The notes below the pieces were generated by a model, which worked only from the letters and a program-made list of their open reading frames with translations, did no database searches and had not been told where the DNA came from. A stretch of DNA of 64,000 nucleotides from a virus. Position 1 is the first letter of the stretch. Every line of letters begins with the position of its first letter. A program made the position numbers and the translations under genes. Shown piece after piece: positions 23,356-32,986 of the stretch. The stretch covers positions 1 to 64,000 of IMG/VR virus record IMGVR_UViG_3300005264_000022; one strand, 5' to 3'.

Positions 23356-26300
23356 TTAATGGCAGTGCGAATATCCGCAATCATAACACTGTTGGCAACC
23401 ACCTATTGAAGCTAATTCCCCACCACAATCTGGACATTTTTTACTTTCTATTATAGCAGAAGTCGATTTTGGTTTTGGTTTTGAAACTTCTTTTTTTATA
23501 TTAACACTTTTAAATTCCCCACCCATATTGTCTTGGACAGATATTATAGCATCTATTAAAATATTTGGACAATTAATACCATCAACAGCTCTACCTCTCA
23601 TTCTTGAAGATACACAAGAATTGCAACCTTCTATTCCTTTTACAGATTCTTTTATATCTCTCAAGTCTCCACCCAATCTTAATACTTGAGATATGAGGAT
23701 TGCTTCCCCTGTAATATTTTTAGTACAACCACTTCCCATCTTTGGTATTACATAACAATCTGTAACTCTCGACTCTGATTGTGAATATCCTATCATAACC
23801 TTCATTTCTCCACATCCATGTGTTATCTTTTTGGGTATATAATATGTATCGCTAGGAACTTCAGACATAATACCTCTTTCTAATACAGGATAAGTATCCA
23901 ACTCTTCTTCTTTTATATCATTTAAGACTCCATCGAGTGAACCATCTACATATATGCTCATTGAGGTTACTCCACGCTTCCATGCTTCTATGTACATATC
24001 TTTAATTTCATCACATGACACATCTTCTTTTAAATTTGTAGTATTAGAAGAACACATATCTGTATATTTCTGTATTGATTCTAACATCTTAACTTTAGAT
24101 AAAGGAGATATTTCTCTTGAATCCACACAAGCTTCTATGTCACCACCATTATCAATACATTTTTGTATCTGTGGATGTTTTATTGTAAAAGTATCATATT
24201 CTCCTCTAACTCCATCTTTAGTTACAGACCTAGTATATTCACTTCTAAATACAGGCTCTATCCCTGTAGAATAACCTAACATTGTTGATCCAGTTCCCGA
24301 AGGTGCATGAGCCATTAATGCACAATTTCTTAATCCTTTAATATATTGCAAACCTTTTTCTTCCATTTCTTTTTCCATTGATAAGATGGTTTCCGATTGC
24401 CCTCTTGTTGAACCCATGTATACAGACGCATCTATACAAGCCCCTTGCATTCTCATGGTCAACTCTTTTGTAAATTCAATTGCCTCGTCAGATCCATATT
24501 TCAAGCCTAACGCTATAAGACAATCAGCTAAAGACGTAATTCCTAGCCCCAAATTTCTCCATTCTTTAGCAACAATTCTTTGTTTTTCTAAAGGATTTCT
24601 ATCTATACCTTCATCTAATATAGTATCCATTTCTTGTATTACCTCAAATACATCTTTATAAAAATTCTCATAATCAAATTCTGCTTTCTTAGTAAATGGA
24701 TTTTTAACATAATTACAAGCAACCATAGTGGCTAATAGGCAAGTAGCACCATCTATTCCAACCATCTCATTACATCCATTTTGTGACATATCTGCGGTCA
24801 TTACAGAATTACCGAATAAATGATAATATTTAAACCTATCTACAAATACCAATGCAGGATCAAAAGCTTTCTTAGGAATGTCTATTATGGCATCCATTAT
24901 CTTAACTGTATCTACTGTATGCTCTATAGTTTCTCCTGTATCTTCAACGAAATAGTCCGCCCTATATGATTCTTTGTTTACATAATGTTCCATAAATCTA
25001 TCTGTTACATACATAGAAATATTTGTTGATAATAAATCACCAGTAAACCCTTCATTTTTTTTCTTAATTGCTATAAACTCTAAAGCATCAGGATGTTCTA
25101 CACTTAAAGTCTGTAACAAAGCTCCCCTTCTTCCACTACTTCCTGCCATTGTATTCTCTGTTGCATTGTCGAATATTTTAGCAAAAGGAACTACACCTGC
25201 CGTGGTATTTTCTCCTCTTCCTGCTTTCGCACCTTTTGGTCTAATGTTTGATAAGCACAAACCAACACCTTGTCCTGCTTGATACATCTTCATTAATTCT
25301 GTCTGTGTATCGCCTATTGCCTCTATTGAATCCTTTATGTAAGCTTGTGTGGCACAGTTATGTGTAAGAATATTCCCTTCTAAGCAAAATGATTGGCTTG
25401 ATGGAACTACTGCACAGTAAACAGTTTCTTTGATTCCAGTTCTTTCTACACTTCTTATTTTTTCATTGTGAAATGTATTCTCTTCTGTTTCTATTAGAAT
25501 ATGATTTTTATTTAAAAAGAACCATTTTGGTAAACTTTTAACATCTAAAGTTAATCTGTATAACCTTGATTCTTTTTCTGTTAAATTACTTACCCTCTCA
25601 TGCACTTTTATTTCGTTCGTAGGGACGCCTAAAGATGCTAATATATCGTTCACTATTTCTAAATTTTCTATAACAGTTGAAGTTATAACGGCTCTGTTTT
25701 CACTTAAACACCCATCAGTAGCAAAATATCCAGCCAAGAAACCTAATAAGTACCCTTTAGTTTCTTTTAAAGTTGGTATTTTGTTTATAAAGTTAGGTAG
25801 TCCACTTATTACAGTCTGATCTAATTCTTCATTTTCAGTAATGCTACCAGTATTATTAAAATATTTGACAAATTCTCTTTTATCGCCACAAAGAGTTAGG
25901 TTGTTGTATTTTTTATTGTGACTTCCATCACCAAAAAACATACCGTGAGCTACTCCGAATGTACACATATTCACAACCGATATGTTTCTTCTACCATTGT
26001 GTATCTTTTTCAACAAAGTGCCTTCTCTTAAATCCTTTGTGAATACTTCCTTATAGTGATTGCTGTCTCTAGTTGGTCTTGAGTTCCTAGCGAACCATAT
26101 ATGATCTTCTGTAGCAAATATTTCCTTTCCATTAGTTAAAGTTATTTTCAATAGTTCTTGTACACCAAACTCTTTAGATTCGGCTTTTACAAAAGTTCCT
26201 GTCTTATCCAAAACTTTAAATTCTTTTCCAACGAGCGAATCTATACTTCTTAAACCTTTATCTGTGACTATTCTAGTGTCTTTTCTAAAACAATTAGAAA

Positions 26301-26520
26301 AAGACATTCCGTTGTCTATTCCTCTGTTAGCCATTATCCTTCCACCAAATATAACTTTTTTATCCTTTATTAATTTTTCAATTTCTTTATTTCCTCCGCC
26401 AACTCTATTACAAAATTGATCTACCGCTTCTCCTTTTTGAAAATATTTTTCTGTTGCTATTTTATATCCCAAGTCAGTCTTTCCAACCCATTCATATACA
26501 TCCTGTCTATCCTTTTTCAT
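23356..26520 (-). CDS. nrdJ: class II (B12-dependent type) ribonucleotide reductase with intein
   Basis: 1,054 residues: about 742 of enzyme interrupted by a 312-residue intein at residues 77-388. The extein reads GMSFSN / CATQAY, then QAGQGVGLCLSNIRP, GRRGALLQTLSVEHPD, NGCNEMVGIDGATC, AHAPSGTGSTM and the C-terminal redox tail GGCQQCYDCGYSHCH. The enzyme reduces ribonucleotides to deoxyribonucleotides and, being class II, needs adenosylcobalamin but no oxygen; that suits an anaerobic host. RBS AGGAGG. Same operon as the HNH gene at 26536. Confidence 0.88.
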   Translation of the reverse strand: MKKDRQDVYEWVGKTDLGYKIATEKYFQKGEAVDQFCNRVGGGNKEIEKLIKDKKVIFGGRIMANRGIDNGMSFSNCFRKDTRIVTDKGLRSIDSLVGKEFKVLDKTGTFVKAESKEFGVQELLKITLTNGKEIFATEDHIWFARNSRPTRDSNHYKEVFTKDLREGTLLKKIHNGRRNISVVNMCTFGVAHGMFFGDGSHNKKYNNLTLCGDKREFVKYFNNTGSITENEELDQTVISGLPNFINKIPTLKETKGYLLGFLAGYFATDGCLSENRAVITSTVIENLEIVNDILASLGVPTNEIKVHERVSNLTEKESRLYRLTLDVKSLPKWFFLNKNHILIETEENTFHNEKIRSVERTGIKETVYCAVVPSSQSFCLEGNILTHNCATQAYIKDSIEAIGDTQTELMKMYQAGQGVGLCLSNIRPKGAKAGRGENTTAGVVPFAKIFDNATENTMAGSSGRRGALLQTLSVEHPDALEFIAIKKKNEGFTGDLLSTNISMYVTDRFMEHYVNKESYRADYFVEDTGETIEHTVDTVKIMDAIIDIPKKAFDPALVFVDRFKYYHLFGNSVMTADMSQNGCNEMVGIDGATCLLATMVACNYVKNPFTKKAEFDYENFYKDVFEVIQEMDTILDEGIDRNPLEKQRIVAKEWRNLGLGITSLADCLIALGLKYGSDEAIEFTKELTMRMQGACIDASVYMGSTRGQSETILSMEKEMEEKGLQYIKGLRNCALMAHAPSGTGSTMLGYSTGIEPVFRSEYTRSVTKDGVRGEYDTFTIKHPQIQKCIDNGGDIEACVDSREISPLSKVKMLESIQKYTDMCSSNTTNLKEDVSCDEIKDMYIEAWKRGVTSMSIYVDGSLDGVLNDIKEEELDTYPVLERGIMSEVPSDTYYIPKKITHGCGEMKVMIGYSQSESRVTDCYVIPKMGSGCTKNITGEAILISQVLRLGGDLRDIKESVKGIEGCNSCVSSRMRGRAVDGINCPNILIDAIISVQDNMGGEFKSVNIKKEVSKPKPKSTSAIIESKKCPDCGGELASIGGCQQCYDCGYSHCH
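25357..26292 (-). mobile_element. LAGLIDADG intein inside the ribonucleotide reductase
   Basis: Begins at Cys77 (CFRKDTRIVTDKGLRSIDSL), has block B ending in ATEDHIWFA, two dodecapeptide-like motifs (GVAHGMFFGDGS and LLGFLAGYFATDG), block F around VYCAVVPSSQSFCLEGN and terminates ILTHN before Cys389. All splicing residues (Cys1, terminal His-Asn, +1 Cys) are present, so it should splice. The full-size middle implies an active homing endonuclease. Confidence 0.9.
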
Positions 26521-26535
26521 TAATTCCTCCTCTGT

Positions 26536-27048
26536 TTAATCACATTTTATTATTTTAAATCCAACGTACTTCCCAATTTTTATTTTTTCTTTAGTTTTTA
26601 TATATTTAGTTATAGTAGAACTTGATAATCCTGTTTTCTGCTTTACCTCAGAATGCCCAAGGCAACATACTTCTATAATACCACTTGACAATATATATAT
26701 CTTTTTGCAATTTATTAATCCGTCATCAAATGCTTGTTTTGTATTCTCTGATACAGTACCCCATTTTAAATTCTTATAATAATTATTTGTTTTATTGTTG
26801 TCTAAGTGCATTACAATATCACAATTCTCTTTTTTATCTATAAATGCAAACGCTACAAGCCTGTGAACTCTAAAATATCTAACTTTACCTCTATAATTTA
26901 ATTCTATTTCATTATATCCATGAGATATATTCTTTTTAATTTTCAAATTCCTTTTACTTCTCACGCTATATACATTCCCATAAGAACTTATTTTATATAG
27001 ACCTTCATACTCTATTATATCCCTCCATTCTTCTTTATCTACCATCAA
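26536..27048 (-). CDS. HNH homing endonuclease (NUMOD4 + HNH_3)
   Basis: 170 residues: NUMOD4 (DIIEYEGLYKISSYGNVYS), HNH core HRLVAFAFI ... VMHLDNNKTNNYYKNLKW, then a C-terminal helix-turn-helix (GLSSSTITKYIKT) of IENR1/NUMOD1 type. Free-standing between the reductase and its promoter. It probably spreads by cutting cognate sites in rival phages. Confidence 0.85.
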   Translation of the reverse strand: MMVDKEEWRDIIEYEGLYKISSYGNVYSVRSKRNLKIKKNISHGYNEIELNYRGKVRYFRVHRLVAFAFIDKKENCDIVMHLDNNKTNNYYKNLKWGTVSENTKQAFDDGLINCKKIYILSSGIIEVCCLGHSEVKQKTGLSSSTITKYIKTKEKIKIGKYVGFKIIKCD

Positions 27049-27074
27049 TTCCTCCTCTTTTCTAATATAGAATC

Positions 27075-27103
27075 ATTATAGCACATCATAATATTTTAGT
27101 CAA
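27075..27103 (-). promoter_or_regulatory. vegetative promoter
   Basis: Leftward TTGACT, 17 nt, TATAAT; lies over the stop codon of the primase gene and drives the HNH/reductase operon. Confidence 0.78.
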
Positions 27104-28096
27104 GCAATTTGTGACTATTTTATGAAACATTTCCTCACCGCAATCAGTTGGTGATTTCTTACTGCCTTTCTCCATATATTCATTACCTTTATCATACAGG
27201 ATGTGTATGTTAGCATTAGGTATTTGTTCTTTTATTTTTGATCCTAAATTTATATAATGAATGTATTCAATACCTTCATCTAAAGCTAACACAATATTTT
27301 CTACGCCACACTCTTTCAACAGTTTAATTTGCTCATTCTTAATAGTAGAACACCCTAGTGATACTGCATTTCTTACATCAAATGAAGCACATTGCATAGT
27401 TGATTTTTCAGACTCGAATATAAATACTATTTTATCATGTTTAATTTGATGTTGGTTCTCATATAGACCATATAGGAAGTTTCCCTTACTAAAATGTAAT
27501 AGACTAATGTATTTATACTTATAATCCTTATTAAAATCATAATTAGATCTAGCATTACACCCTACTACATTGCCATCCATATCCTTCCACAATATAACTA
27601 TCCTATCTGAATTTTGGTCATATCTAATATCAAACTCATGTTGTACGAATATGTTAATTCCATCTTGCCTAAATGTACTAGATATGATTGGTTTAAATTG
27701 GTTCACCTCTCTATCTGTATATATCCTCTCACCACGTAATTCATCCATATGTGGAAACAATCCATTAAATAGACTAGACTGCTTTTGCACATCTATCTTA
27801 GTCATATTATATGTGTCATCTGTAATCCCTAGATAGCCTCTAAGCTCTCCTATAGCCTCCCTAAAGGATAAGCCTGTCTTCATCATAATAGCATTAATAA
27901 TGTCTCCAGACTCTCCCGTAGACCACCTGTTAAAGTGTAATGTATTCACATTCAACTTGCAACTTCCTGTTGATTCATTATCAAAAGCAAATGACAGATA
28001 TTCACTTCCCGAAAAGTTGCAGAATCCATATTTCTCTAGTAAGTTTATTATTAGTTCTTTATTATCCCTCAATCTCATCTTTACAATATCTGCCAT
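27086..28096 (-). CDS. DnaG-like primase (Toprim domain)
   Basis: 336 residues. Residues 30-90 follow the layout of the CHC2 zinc domain (LNVNTLHFNRWSTGESGDII) but lack most of its cysteines. The Toprim core is IVFIFESEKSTMQCAS (Glu of motif I) and NIVLALDEG (DxD-like motif). It lays RNA primers for the phage polymerase. It sits between a DNA methyltransferase and the reductase, one gene from the helicase. Confidence 0.8.
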   Translation of the reverse strand: MADIVKMRLRDNKELIINLLEKYGFCNFSGSEYLSFAFDNESTGSCKLNVNTLHFNRWSTGESGDIINAIMMKTGLSFREAIGELRGYLGITDDTYNMTKIDVQKQSSLFNGLFPHMDELRGERIYTDREVNQFKPIISSTFRQDGINIFVQHEFDIRYDQNSDRIVILWKDMDGNVVGCNARSNYDFNKDYKYKYISLLHFSKGNFLYGLYENQHQIKHDKIVFIFESEKSTMQCASFDVRNAVSLGCSTIKNEQIKLLKECGVENIVLALDEGIEYIHYINLGSKIKEQIPNANIHILYDKGNEYMEKGSKKSPTDCGEEMFHKIVTNCLTKIL

Positions 28097-28104
28097 TTGT
28101 CCTC

Positions 28105-28833
28105 CTATAATTGTGTTTCTTTTATTCTCTTTACTGCTATATCAAAATATTTTTCGTCTAACTCAATGCCTATACCTCTTCTACCAACATTCTCACAAGC
28201 TACCAATGTGCTACCGCTACCCATAGTAAAGTCTAAAACTATATCTCCTTCATTAGTATATGTTTTGATTAAATACTCCATAAGTAATACTGGCTTTTGA
28301 GTAGGATGATACCCATTCATATCATTTTTAAATTCTAATAAATCACTTGGATACCCTGTTTTTTCTTGATTCCATTCTTTTTTATAATTTTGCATAGTTG
28401 TCTCTGAGCTTCTTCCTCTAGTTGCTTTGCCTGTAAATTTCTCTAATCCTTGAGGAAAATAATTGTTTTTATAAAATACCATTATTTCTTCAATTTGTCT
28501 AAGAGGTTGCCTCTTTGCATTAAGAAAGTTACCTTTATTACTTTTTAACCAATACCAAGAATATTTAAAATGTTTTATATTTGAATGCATCAAATTTGCA
28601 CTAAACGGTTTCACTCCAAATAATATAACTGGCGTTTTATCTTTTCTTATTTTATTCAATTTGCTCCACATTTGTTCAAAATTAACTATTGAATCCCACT
28701 TCGCCCAAGTAGTTCCATATGGGGGATCAGTTATAACACAATCAACCTTCACACCTCTCTCAATCAATTTATCCATCACTTCTAAACAATCACCATTGAT
28801 TAAATAACTATTACCAATCATCTCTTCTCTCAT
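28105..28833 (-). CDS. N4/N6 DNA methyltransferase (DPPY, beta-type order)
   Basis: 242 residues. Catalytic TDPPYGTTWAKWD at ~37, target region in the middle, and C-terminal SAM motif LDFTMGSGSTLVACE followed by GRRGIGIELDEKYF; catalytic motif before SAM motif is the beta order. Methylates adenine N6 or cytosine N4, probably to protect phage DNA. No restriction partner lies beside it. Confidence 0.88.
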   Translation of the reverse strand: MREEMIGNSYLINGDCLEVMDKLIERGVKVDCVITDPPYGTTWAKWDSIVNFEQMWSKLNKIRKDKTPVILFGVKPFSANLMHSNIKHFKYSWYWLKSNKGNFLNAKRQPLRQIEEIMVFYKNNYFPQGLEKFTGKATRGRSSETTMQNYKKEWNQEKTGYPSDLLEFKNDMNGYHPTQKPVLLMEYLIKTYTNEGDIVLDFTMGSGSTLVACENVGRRGIGIELDEKYFDIAVKRIKETQL

Positions 28834-28851
28834 TATACCTCCATTTATAAT

Positions 28852-30336
28852 TTAATCTGATGCAACTGTGCATATTCCAATTTCTCTTAGCAATCCCCAT
28901 GCGTAATTCATTTCATACAAGACATAAACATCACGACTTCCATAACGATTCTTAGCCACATTCATAACTAAATATTTCTTAGTAGGATCTAAGTTTATAT
29001 ATTCTTGATAATAACCACTATTATCGTTATTCATTTTCCATTTGAATGGCTTTACATCATGTTTTTCTCCAGTATATTCACTATCGTATAATGGTCTACA
29101 AGCTAATATTACATCTAATACTTCTGCTATAGACTTAGCCTCTGATAGTATCGACTCATCTAAACTTCTCTTCTGTATTTCTTTATGTCTTAATGCAGTT
29201 TGATATGTAGCAAAACAACTAACATCGATTGTCCTACAAGTCTCATATATCCTTCTTGAGCTATCTATCAGCTCTCCTCTAACTTTATCACTAGCAGGAT
29301 TCTCTGCTTTATATGTGTCTAAGAAAAAATGTCTAACGCCTCTATAGGCATATCTTCTGACTATTGAAAGAAACTCACTTACAGTATATCTATTTGCTTT
29401 CTTAAATAATATTTTATCTTTATAATTTTCTCTAATATATTGTCTAGCTTTTTCTATCATAATTTCTTGTTCGGGTGTGTATACCCCTTTTGCCAAATCA
29501 TTTCTATTCAATTTCCAATAATTAAACTTTAAGCACATCGTTCTGATTAGTAATAATTCTTGTATTTGATGTTCCTCTGATTCATTACAATACAACAATA
29601 CAGTTTCGCCTAAATCTACAATACTCATTGCAATCAAATTGTACATAATCGTACTCTTACCGTTATTTACGGTACTAGTCAACAACGAGAAATTACCCAT
29701 ATGTAATCCCAATGTAGTATTAGAAATAATTCTTAATCCTTCATATGGAGTCCCTATTTTCTTACCCTCTCTTAAATCTTGTAAGAATTGATCTGTAATA
29801 GTTATAGACTGCACTCCTGTATCTGCTACACTATTCTTTCTAATCTCATTTAACTTATAATCAACATATGATGCTAATTCATCTTGATTCATTATTTCAG
29901 TCATACCTTCTAACTTTTCTTGCAACTCAACTGTTAGCTTAAACGTTTCCAATGCAGAATTACTAGTAGAAAAGTCTGATAAGTATGTATCAAAATTTAT
30001 AGCCTTGATTTCTTTTTCTAAGTTCTTCATAGCTTGATAGCCATTGTATTTTATAAACTCACTTCTTAATATCTCTGCATCTGCTAACACAGTATCTATA
30101 ATAGATAAATCTACAGATGTAGCTCCCTTCTCTGATATTTTCTTTAGCACAGTGAAAAATATTCTACCCTCATTAGTTAGCATATTGCTAGGTTTGATTC
30201 CCGAACAATTTAAGAATAGAGATAGATCACTAACTAAACATCCTATTAATTTACCTTCTATACTTCCTCTGTGCTTCACAAGATTGAGTGGAAACTCTCT
30301 TATCGCCCCTTTACTTGTAACAAAATTATATTGCAT
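28852..30336 (-). CDS. DnaB-type replicative helicase
   Basis: 494 residues: N-terminal domain (IEGKLIGCLVSDLSLFL), Walker A FSLLTSTVNNGKSTIMYN, VRHFFLDTYKAENP at the Walker B position and a late FATYQTALRHK segment typical of phage DnaB-like ATPases. A hexameric helicase that unwinds ahead of the polymerase and recruits primase. It overlaps the Dam-like gene by 11 nt. Confidence 0.8.
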   Translation of the reverse strand: MQYNFVTSKGAIREFPLNLVKHRGSIEGKLIGCLVSDLSLFLNCSGIKPSNMLTNEGRIFFTVLKKISEKGATSVDLSIIDTVLADAEILRSEFIKYNGYQAMKNLEKEIKAINFDTYLSDFSTSNSALETFKLTVELQEKLEGMTEIMNQDELASYVDYKLNEIRKNSVADTGVQSITITDQFLQDLREGKKIGTPYEGLRIISNTTLGLHMGNFSLLTSTVNNGKSTIMYNLIAMSIVDLGETVLLYCNESEEHQIQELLLIRTMCLKFNYWKLNRNDLAKGVYTPEQEIMIEKARQYIRENYKDKILFKKANRYTVSEFLSIVRRYAYRGVRHFFLDTYKAENPASDKVRGELIDSSRRIYETCRTIDVSCFATYQTALRHKEIQKRSLDESILSEAKSIAEVLDVILACRPLYDSEYTGEKHDVKPFKWKMNNDNSGYYQEYINLDPTKKYLVMNVAKNRYGSRDVYVLYEMNYAWGLLREIGICTVASD

Positions 30337-31051
30337 TATTCACCTCTTTATATATAAACAACTTTTCTATGCTATTTTTATTACCTCCTACTCCCCCATT
30401 TGCACTTAGAGAGCTTTTCACTTCTTTCTGCCATACACATTCAAAATCATTAGGTGCATTATATTCAGATATAAAAACTTTATGCCCTTTTTTAGCCATC
30501 TCTCTGCACCATTCCCAAAACTCGGAATGATTAAAACTATCTTTATATTTTGTAGTGTTGTCGTATGGAGGATCACAATAGATTATAGAATTATTAGGTA
30601 TTTCTAAATCCTCATAGCTAGAATGTACAAATTTAATACCTTTTATGTTTTGCACTTGTTTTATAGTGTTCCTATATGCTTCGGACTGATAATTTCTTAT
30701 TCCGCCTTTTGTTTTTACTATCCCAGCATATCCTCCAAACCATTTTCCCGAATAACTACAATTTATTCCGACATAGCCCGTTATATGTAAAAATTCCTCT
30801 TTATTATTTTTTATAAAGTCATAACACTTTTTTGTATAATCTTTGTTGGGAACCCACCCATTTTCCAATTCTATCCACATATTCGCTACATACTTATTAC
30901 TATCCGCTCCAATCCTATTTCCATTAACTTTATCTATCATATTAGCACCGCCAACGAAAGGCTCGACATACCATTGACCTTCTTTTCTACCTTTCAATAT
31001 AAGCGGTAGGATGTGTTTAGCTATCCTGTTTTTACTTCCCATGTATTTCAT
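30326..31051 (-). CDS. D12-class adenine DNA methyltransferase (Dam-like)
   Basis: 241 residues: KYMGSKNRIAKHIL (motif X), EPFVGGANM (motif I), IIYCDPPYDNTTKY (motif IV). Adds N6-methyl to adenine; the specificity cannot be read. It is second of three DNA methyltransferases within 4.4 kb. Confidence 0.9.
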   Translation of the reverse strand: MKYMGSKNRIAKHILPLILKGRKEGQWYVEPFVGGANMIDKVNGNRIGADSNKYVANMWIELENGWVPNKDYTKKCYDFIKNNKEEFLHITGYVGINCSYSGKWFGGYAGIVKTKGGIRNYQSEAYRNTIKQVQNIKGIKFVHSSYEDLEIPNNSIIYCDPPYDNTTKYKDSFNHSEFWEWCREMAKKGHKVFISEYNAPNDFECVWQKEVKSSLSANGGVGGNKNSIEKLFIYKEVNNAI

Positions 31052-31572
31052 TAATCCTCTCCCATCATCTTCAATAACTCACCAATATCATTCTTACCTT
31101 TTCTCTTAACATATTTTATATCTTGTATGGAATGTTCATAATCTTCAAATTTAACATTCTCAATTTTCTTATTATTCATGGTCAACTTCACACCATCTTT
31201 AACATGATTATCTATAACTGCTAAAGCATAGTTGATCTTATCTGCACCTACAATTATACAATTATTTTCAATACCCTCATTTATATCTTTCATGCTAGAT
31301 TTGATTGTGTTATACATTACTTCATTACTTTTATATTTATCCACAATCTTTTTATTAAGTGCATTAATCCTAATTATAGAATTTGGTGCAAACTTATTTA
31401 TTCCACTAATATCTTTCAATAGATCCATTGTGAGTGTCTTATAAGTCTCCTCACGAGCTATCAACTCATACTCCGACTTATTGCAGTAGTACATATTCCT
31501 CTTACCTTTAAGAACCTTATACGCATCATCACGTTCTATCTTATCTCCACAAGCTTGACATTTAACTTTCAT
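31051..31572 (-). CDS. hypothetical protein with N-terminal zinc ribbon
   Basis: 173 residues; KVKCQACGDKI and later YYCNKSEYE supply three Cys near the N-terminus, the rest is helical. Starts behind GGAGGTG under the promoter at 31590. Function unknown. Confidence 0.5.
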   Translation of the reverse strand: MKVKCQACGDKIERDDAYKVLKGKRNMYYCNKSEYELIAREETYKTLTMDLLKDISGINKFAPNSIIRINALNKKIVDKYKSNEVMYNTIKSSMKDINEGIENNCIIVGADKINYALAVIDNHVKDGVKLTMNNKKIENVKFEDYEHSIQDIKYVKRKGKNDIGELLKMMGED

Positions 31573-31589
31573 CTCTCACCTCCGAAAGC

Positions 31590-31618
31590 ATTTTAGCATA
31601 TTGATTGTATTATGTCAA
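31590..31618 (-). promoter_or_regulatory. vegetative promoter
   Basis: Leftward TTGACA, 17 nt, TAAAAT. Drives the Dam-like, helicase, beta-type methyltransferase and primase genes. Confidence 0.75.
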
Positions 31619-32458
31619 TTAATTTTCTTCTTTTAATTCTTTGAATATATGTGATATTACATCAACCGTCCAACCATCACCAATCAAATCTGTAGCTTTG
31701 GACTTAATACACTCTATTTTTATATGTTTTGGGATGGTTTGAAGTTTTCTATATTCATCAAGTGTTAAATCTCTTATTTCTCCATTCTTCATAGTTATAA
31801 ATTGAGTATTCCATGCAGAATATCCCCTTGATGTGATTGGGAGACTTTTTTCGCCATCTAACCTTACATACATAGTCTCTAGCTTTCTTTTTATAAACGC
31901 TTTCTTTTTTTCACTAAATTTTTCCTCTCGGATAGCTTCATATTTTATAATATCTTTTAATTTAATATTTTTATCATTTGGTTGTTCAACGTTAGGTATA
32001 TTTGTCCAATAGAGCCTCCTTCTATGTTGTGCTGAGACTAGGCTTGAATTAATCATTATGGGTTTTACGCCTAACATCTCTGTTATTTTATCCCTATCTT
32101 TATTTTTCATTGATGCCACATTTTCTAATAAAAAATATTTTGGCTCGACCTCTTTCAAAATTCTCAAATATTGATAAAATAAAATGCTTTTGTCCCCTTC
32201 TAGCCCCTTCCCTCCAAATTTTATCAATGAAAGATCTTGGCAAGGGCTTCCTCCTATCAATAGGTCTATTTTCGGTAATACAGAAACATCTAAACACGTA
32301 ATGTCCCCTAACTGTCTTGTATTCGGATAGTTCAACATAGTAGTTTCTATTGCATGTTTTTTTATTTCGCTTGCGTAATAATTTTTAACATTAATTCCAA
32401 CTTTTTCAAGTGCCATTTGCCCACAACTCATTCCATCAAATAAACTTAATACATTCAT
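31619..32458 (-). CDS. C5-cytosine DNA methyltransferase
   Basis: 279 residues from the ATG at 32458 (AGGAGG 10 nt upstream; the frame opens 27 nt earlier). Motif I LSLFDGMSCGQ, catalytic GGSPCQDLS, ENVAS, QHRRRLYWTN, and motif IX/X region RKLQTIP and LIGDGWTVDV. Methylates cytosine C5. Together with the two others it points to broad restriction evasion. Confidence 0.92.
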   Translation of the reverse strand: MNVLSLFDGMSCGQMALEKVGINVKNYYASEIKKHAIETTMLNYPNTRQLGDITCLDVSVLPKIDLLIGGSPCQDLSLIKFGGKGLEGDKSILFYQYLRILKEVEPKYFLLENVASMKNKDRDKITEMLGVKPIMINSSLVSAQHRRRLYWTNIPNVEQPNDKNIKLKDIIKYEAIREEKFSEKKKAFIKRKLETMYVRLDGEKSLPITSRGYSAWNTQFITMKNGEIRDLTLDEYRKLQTIPKHIKIECIKSKATDLIGDGWTVDVISHIFKELKEEN

Positions 32459-32483
32459 ATAATCTGATCCTCCTAATATTTTC

Positions 32484-32510
32484 AAAAGAAAAGGAGGTTT
32501 TTACACCTCC
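32484..32510 (-). terminator. Rho-independent terminator
   Basis: Leftward GGAGGT / ACCTCC, 6 nt loop, then a U-rich tract (UUUUCUUUU). Confidence 0.72.
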
Positions 32511-32529
32511 ACTCTTCAGTTAATTTCAC

Positions 32530-32751
32530 CTATACTAATTTACCTTCACTTTTTGCTAATTCATAATAGATTCTTCCATTCAGTATCACAATGTAAGAAG
32601 TCATGTGTTTTAATTGCTCTTCTAACATTTCCGTTGACGGATTTCCGTCATTTTTTAAATAATACTCACGAGTAATATATTTTCTACCTGTTTTTATTTT
32701 TACACTTAATTCATCCCTTTCTTTTACCATTCTCTCAATATATTTTTCCAT
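32530..32751 (-). CDS. small coiled-coil phage protein
   Basis: 73 residues, helical, with the pattern ERMVKERDELSVKIKTGRKY ... LEEQLKHMTSYIVILNGRIY seen in a widespread small phage protein family (crAss_c23-like). Function unknown. Confidence 0.55.
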   Translation of the reverse strand: MEKYIERMVKERDELSVKIKTGRKYITREYYLKNDGNPSTEMLEEQLKHMTSYIVILNGRIYYELAKSEGKLV

Positions 32752-32767
32752 TTTTTACCTCCATAAA

Positions 32768-32986
32768 TTAATTAACTAATGGTGAATTAGATAAATCCAT
32801 CATCTTTAAATATTCACCAAGTTCTAAATATGCCTTTGCTACTTCAATACAATCATCATAGCTATGGCATCCCTCTTCTTCAAATTCTCTAATCTTCAAC
32901 ACGTTCTCTTCAAAATTATCAGATAACTCACAGGCATCTAATCTATCTAAATCTAATATATCTAATTGTACTTGTTTAGTTAGCAT
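32768..32986 (-). CDS. small acidic hypothetical protein
   Basis: 72 acidic residues, helical (NVLKIREFEEEG, AKAYLELGEYLKMM). It overlaps the ATPase gene by 11 nt. Unknown. Confidence 0.45.
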   Translation of the reverse strand: MLTKQVQLDILDLDRLDACELSDNFEENVLKIREFEEEGCHSYDDCIEVAKAYLELGEYLKMMDLSNSPLVN

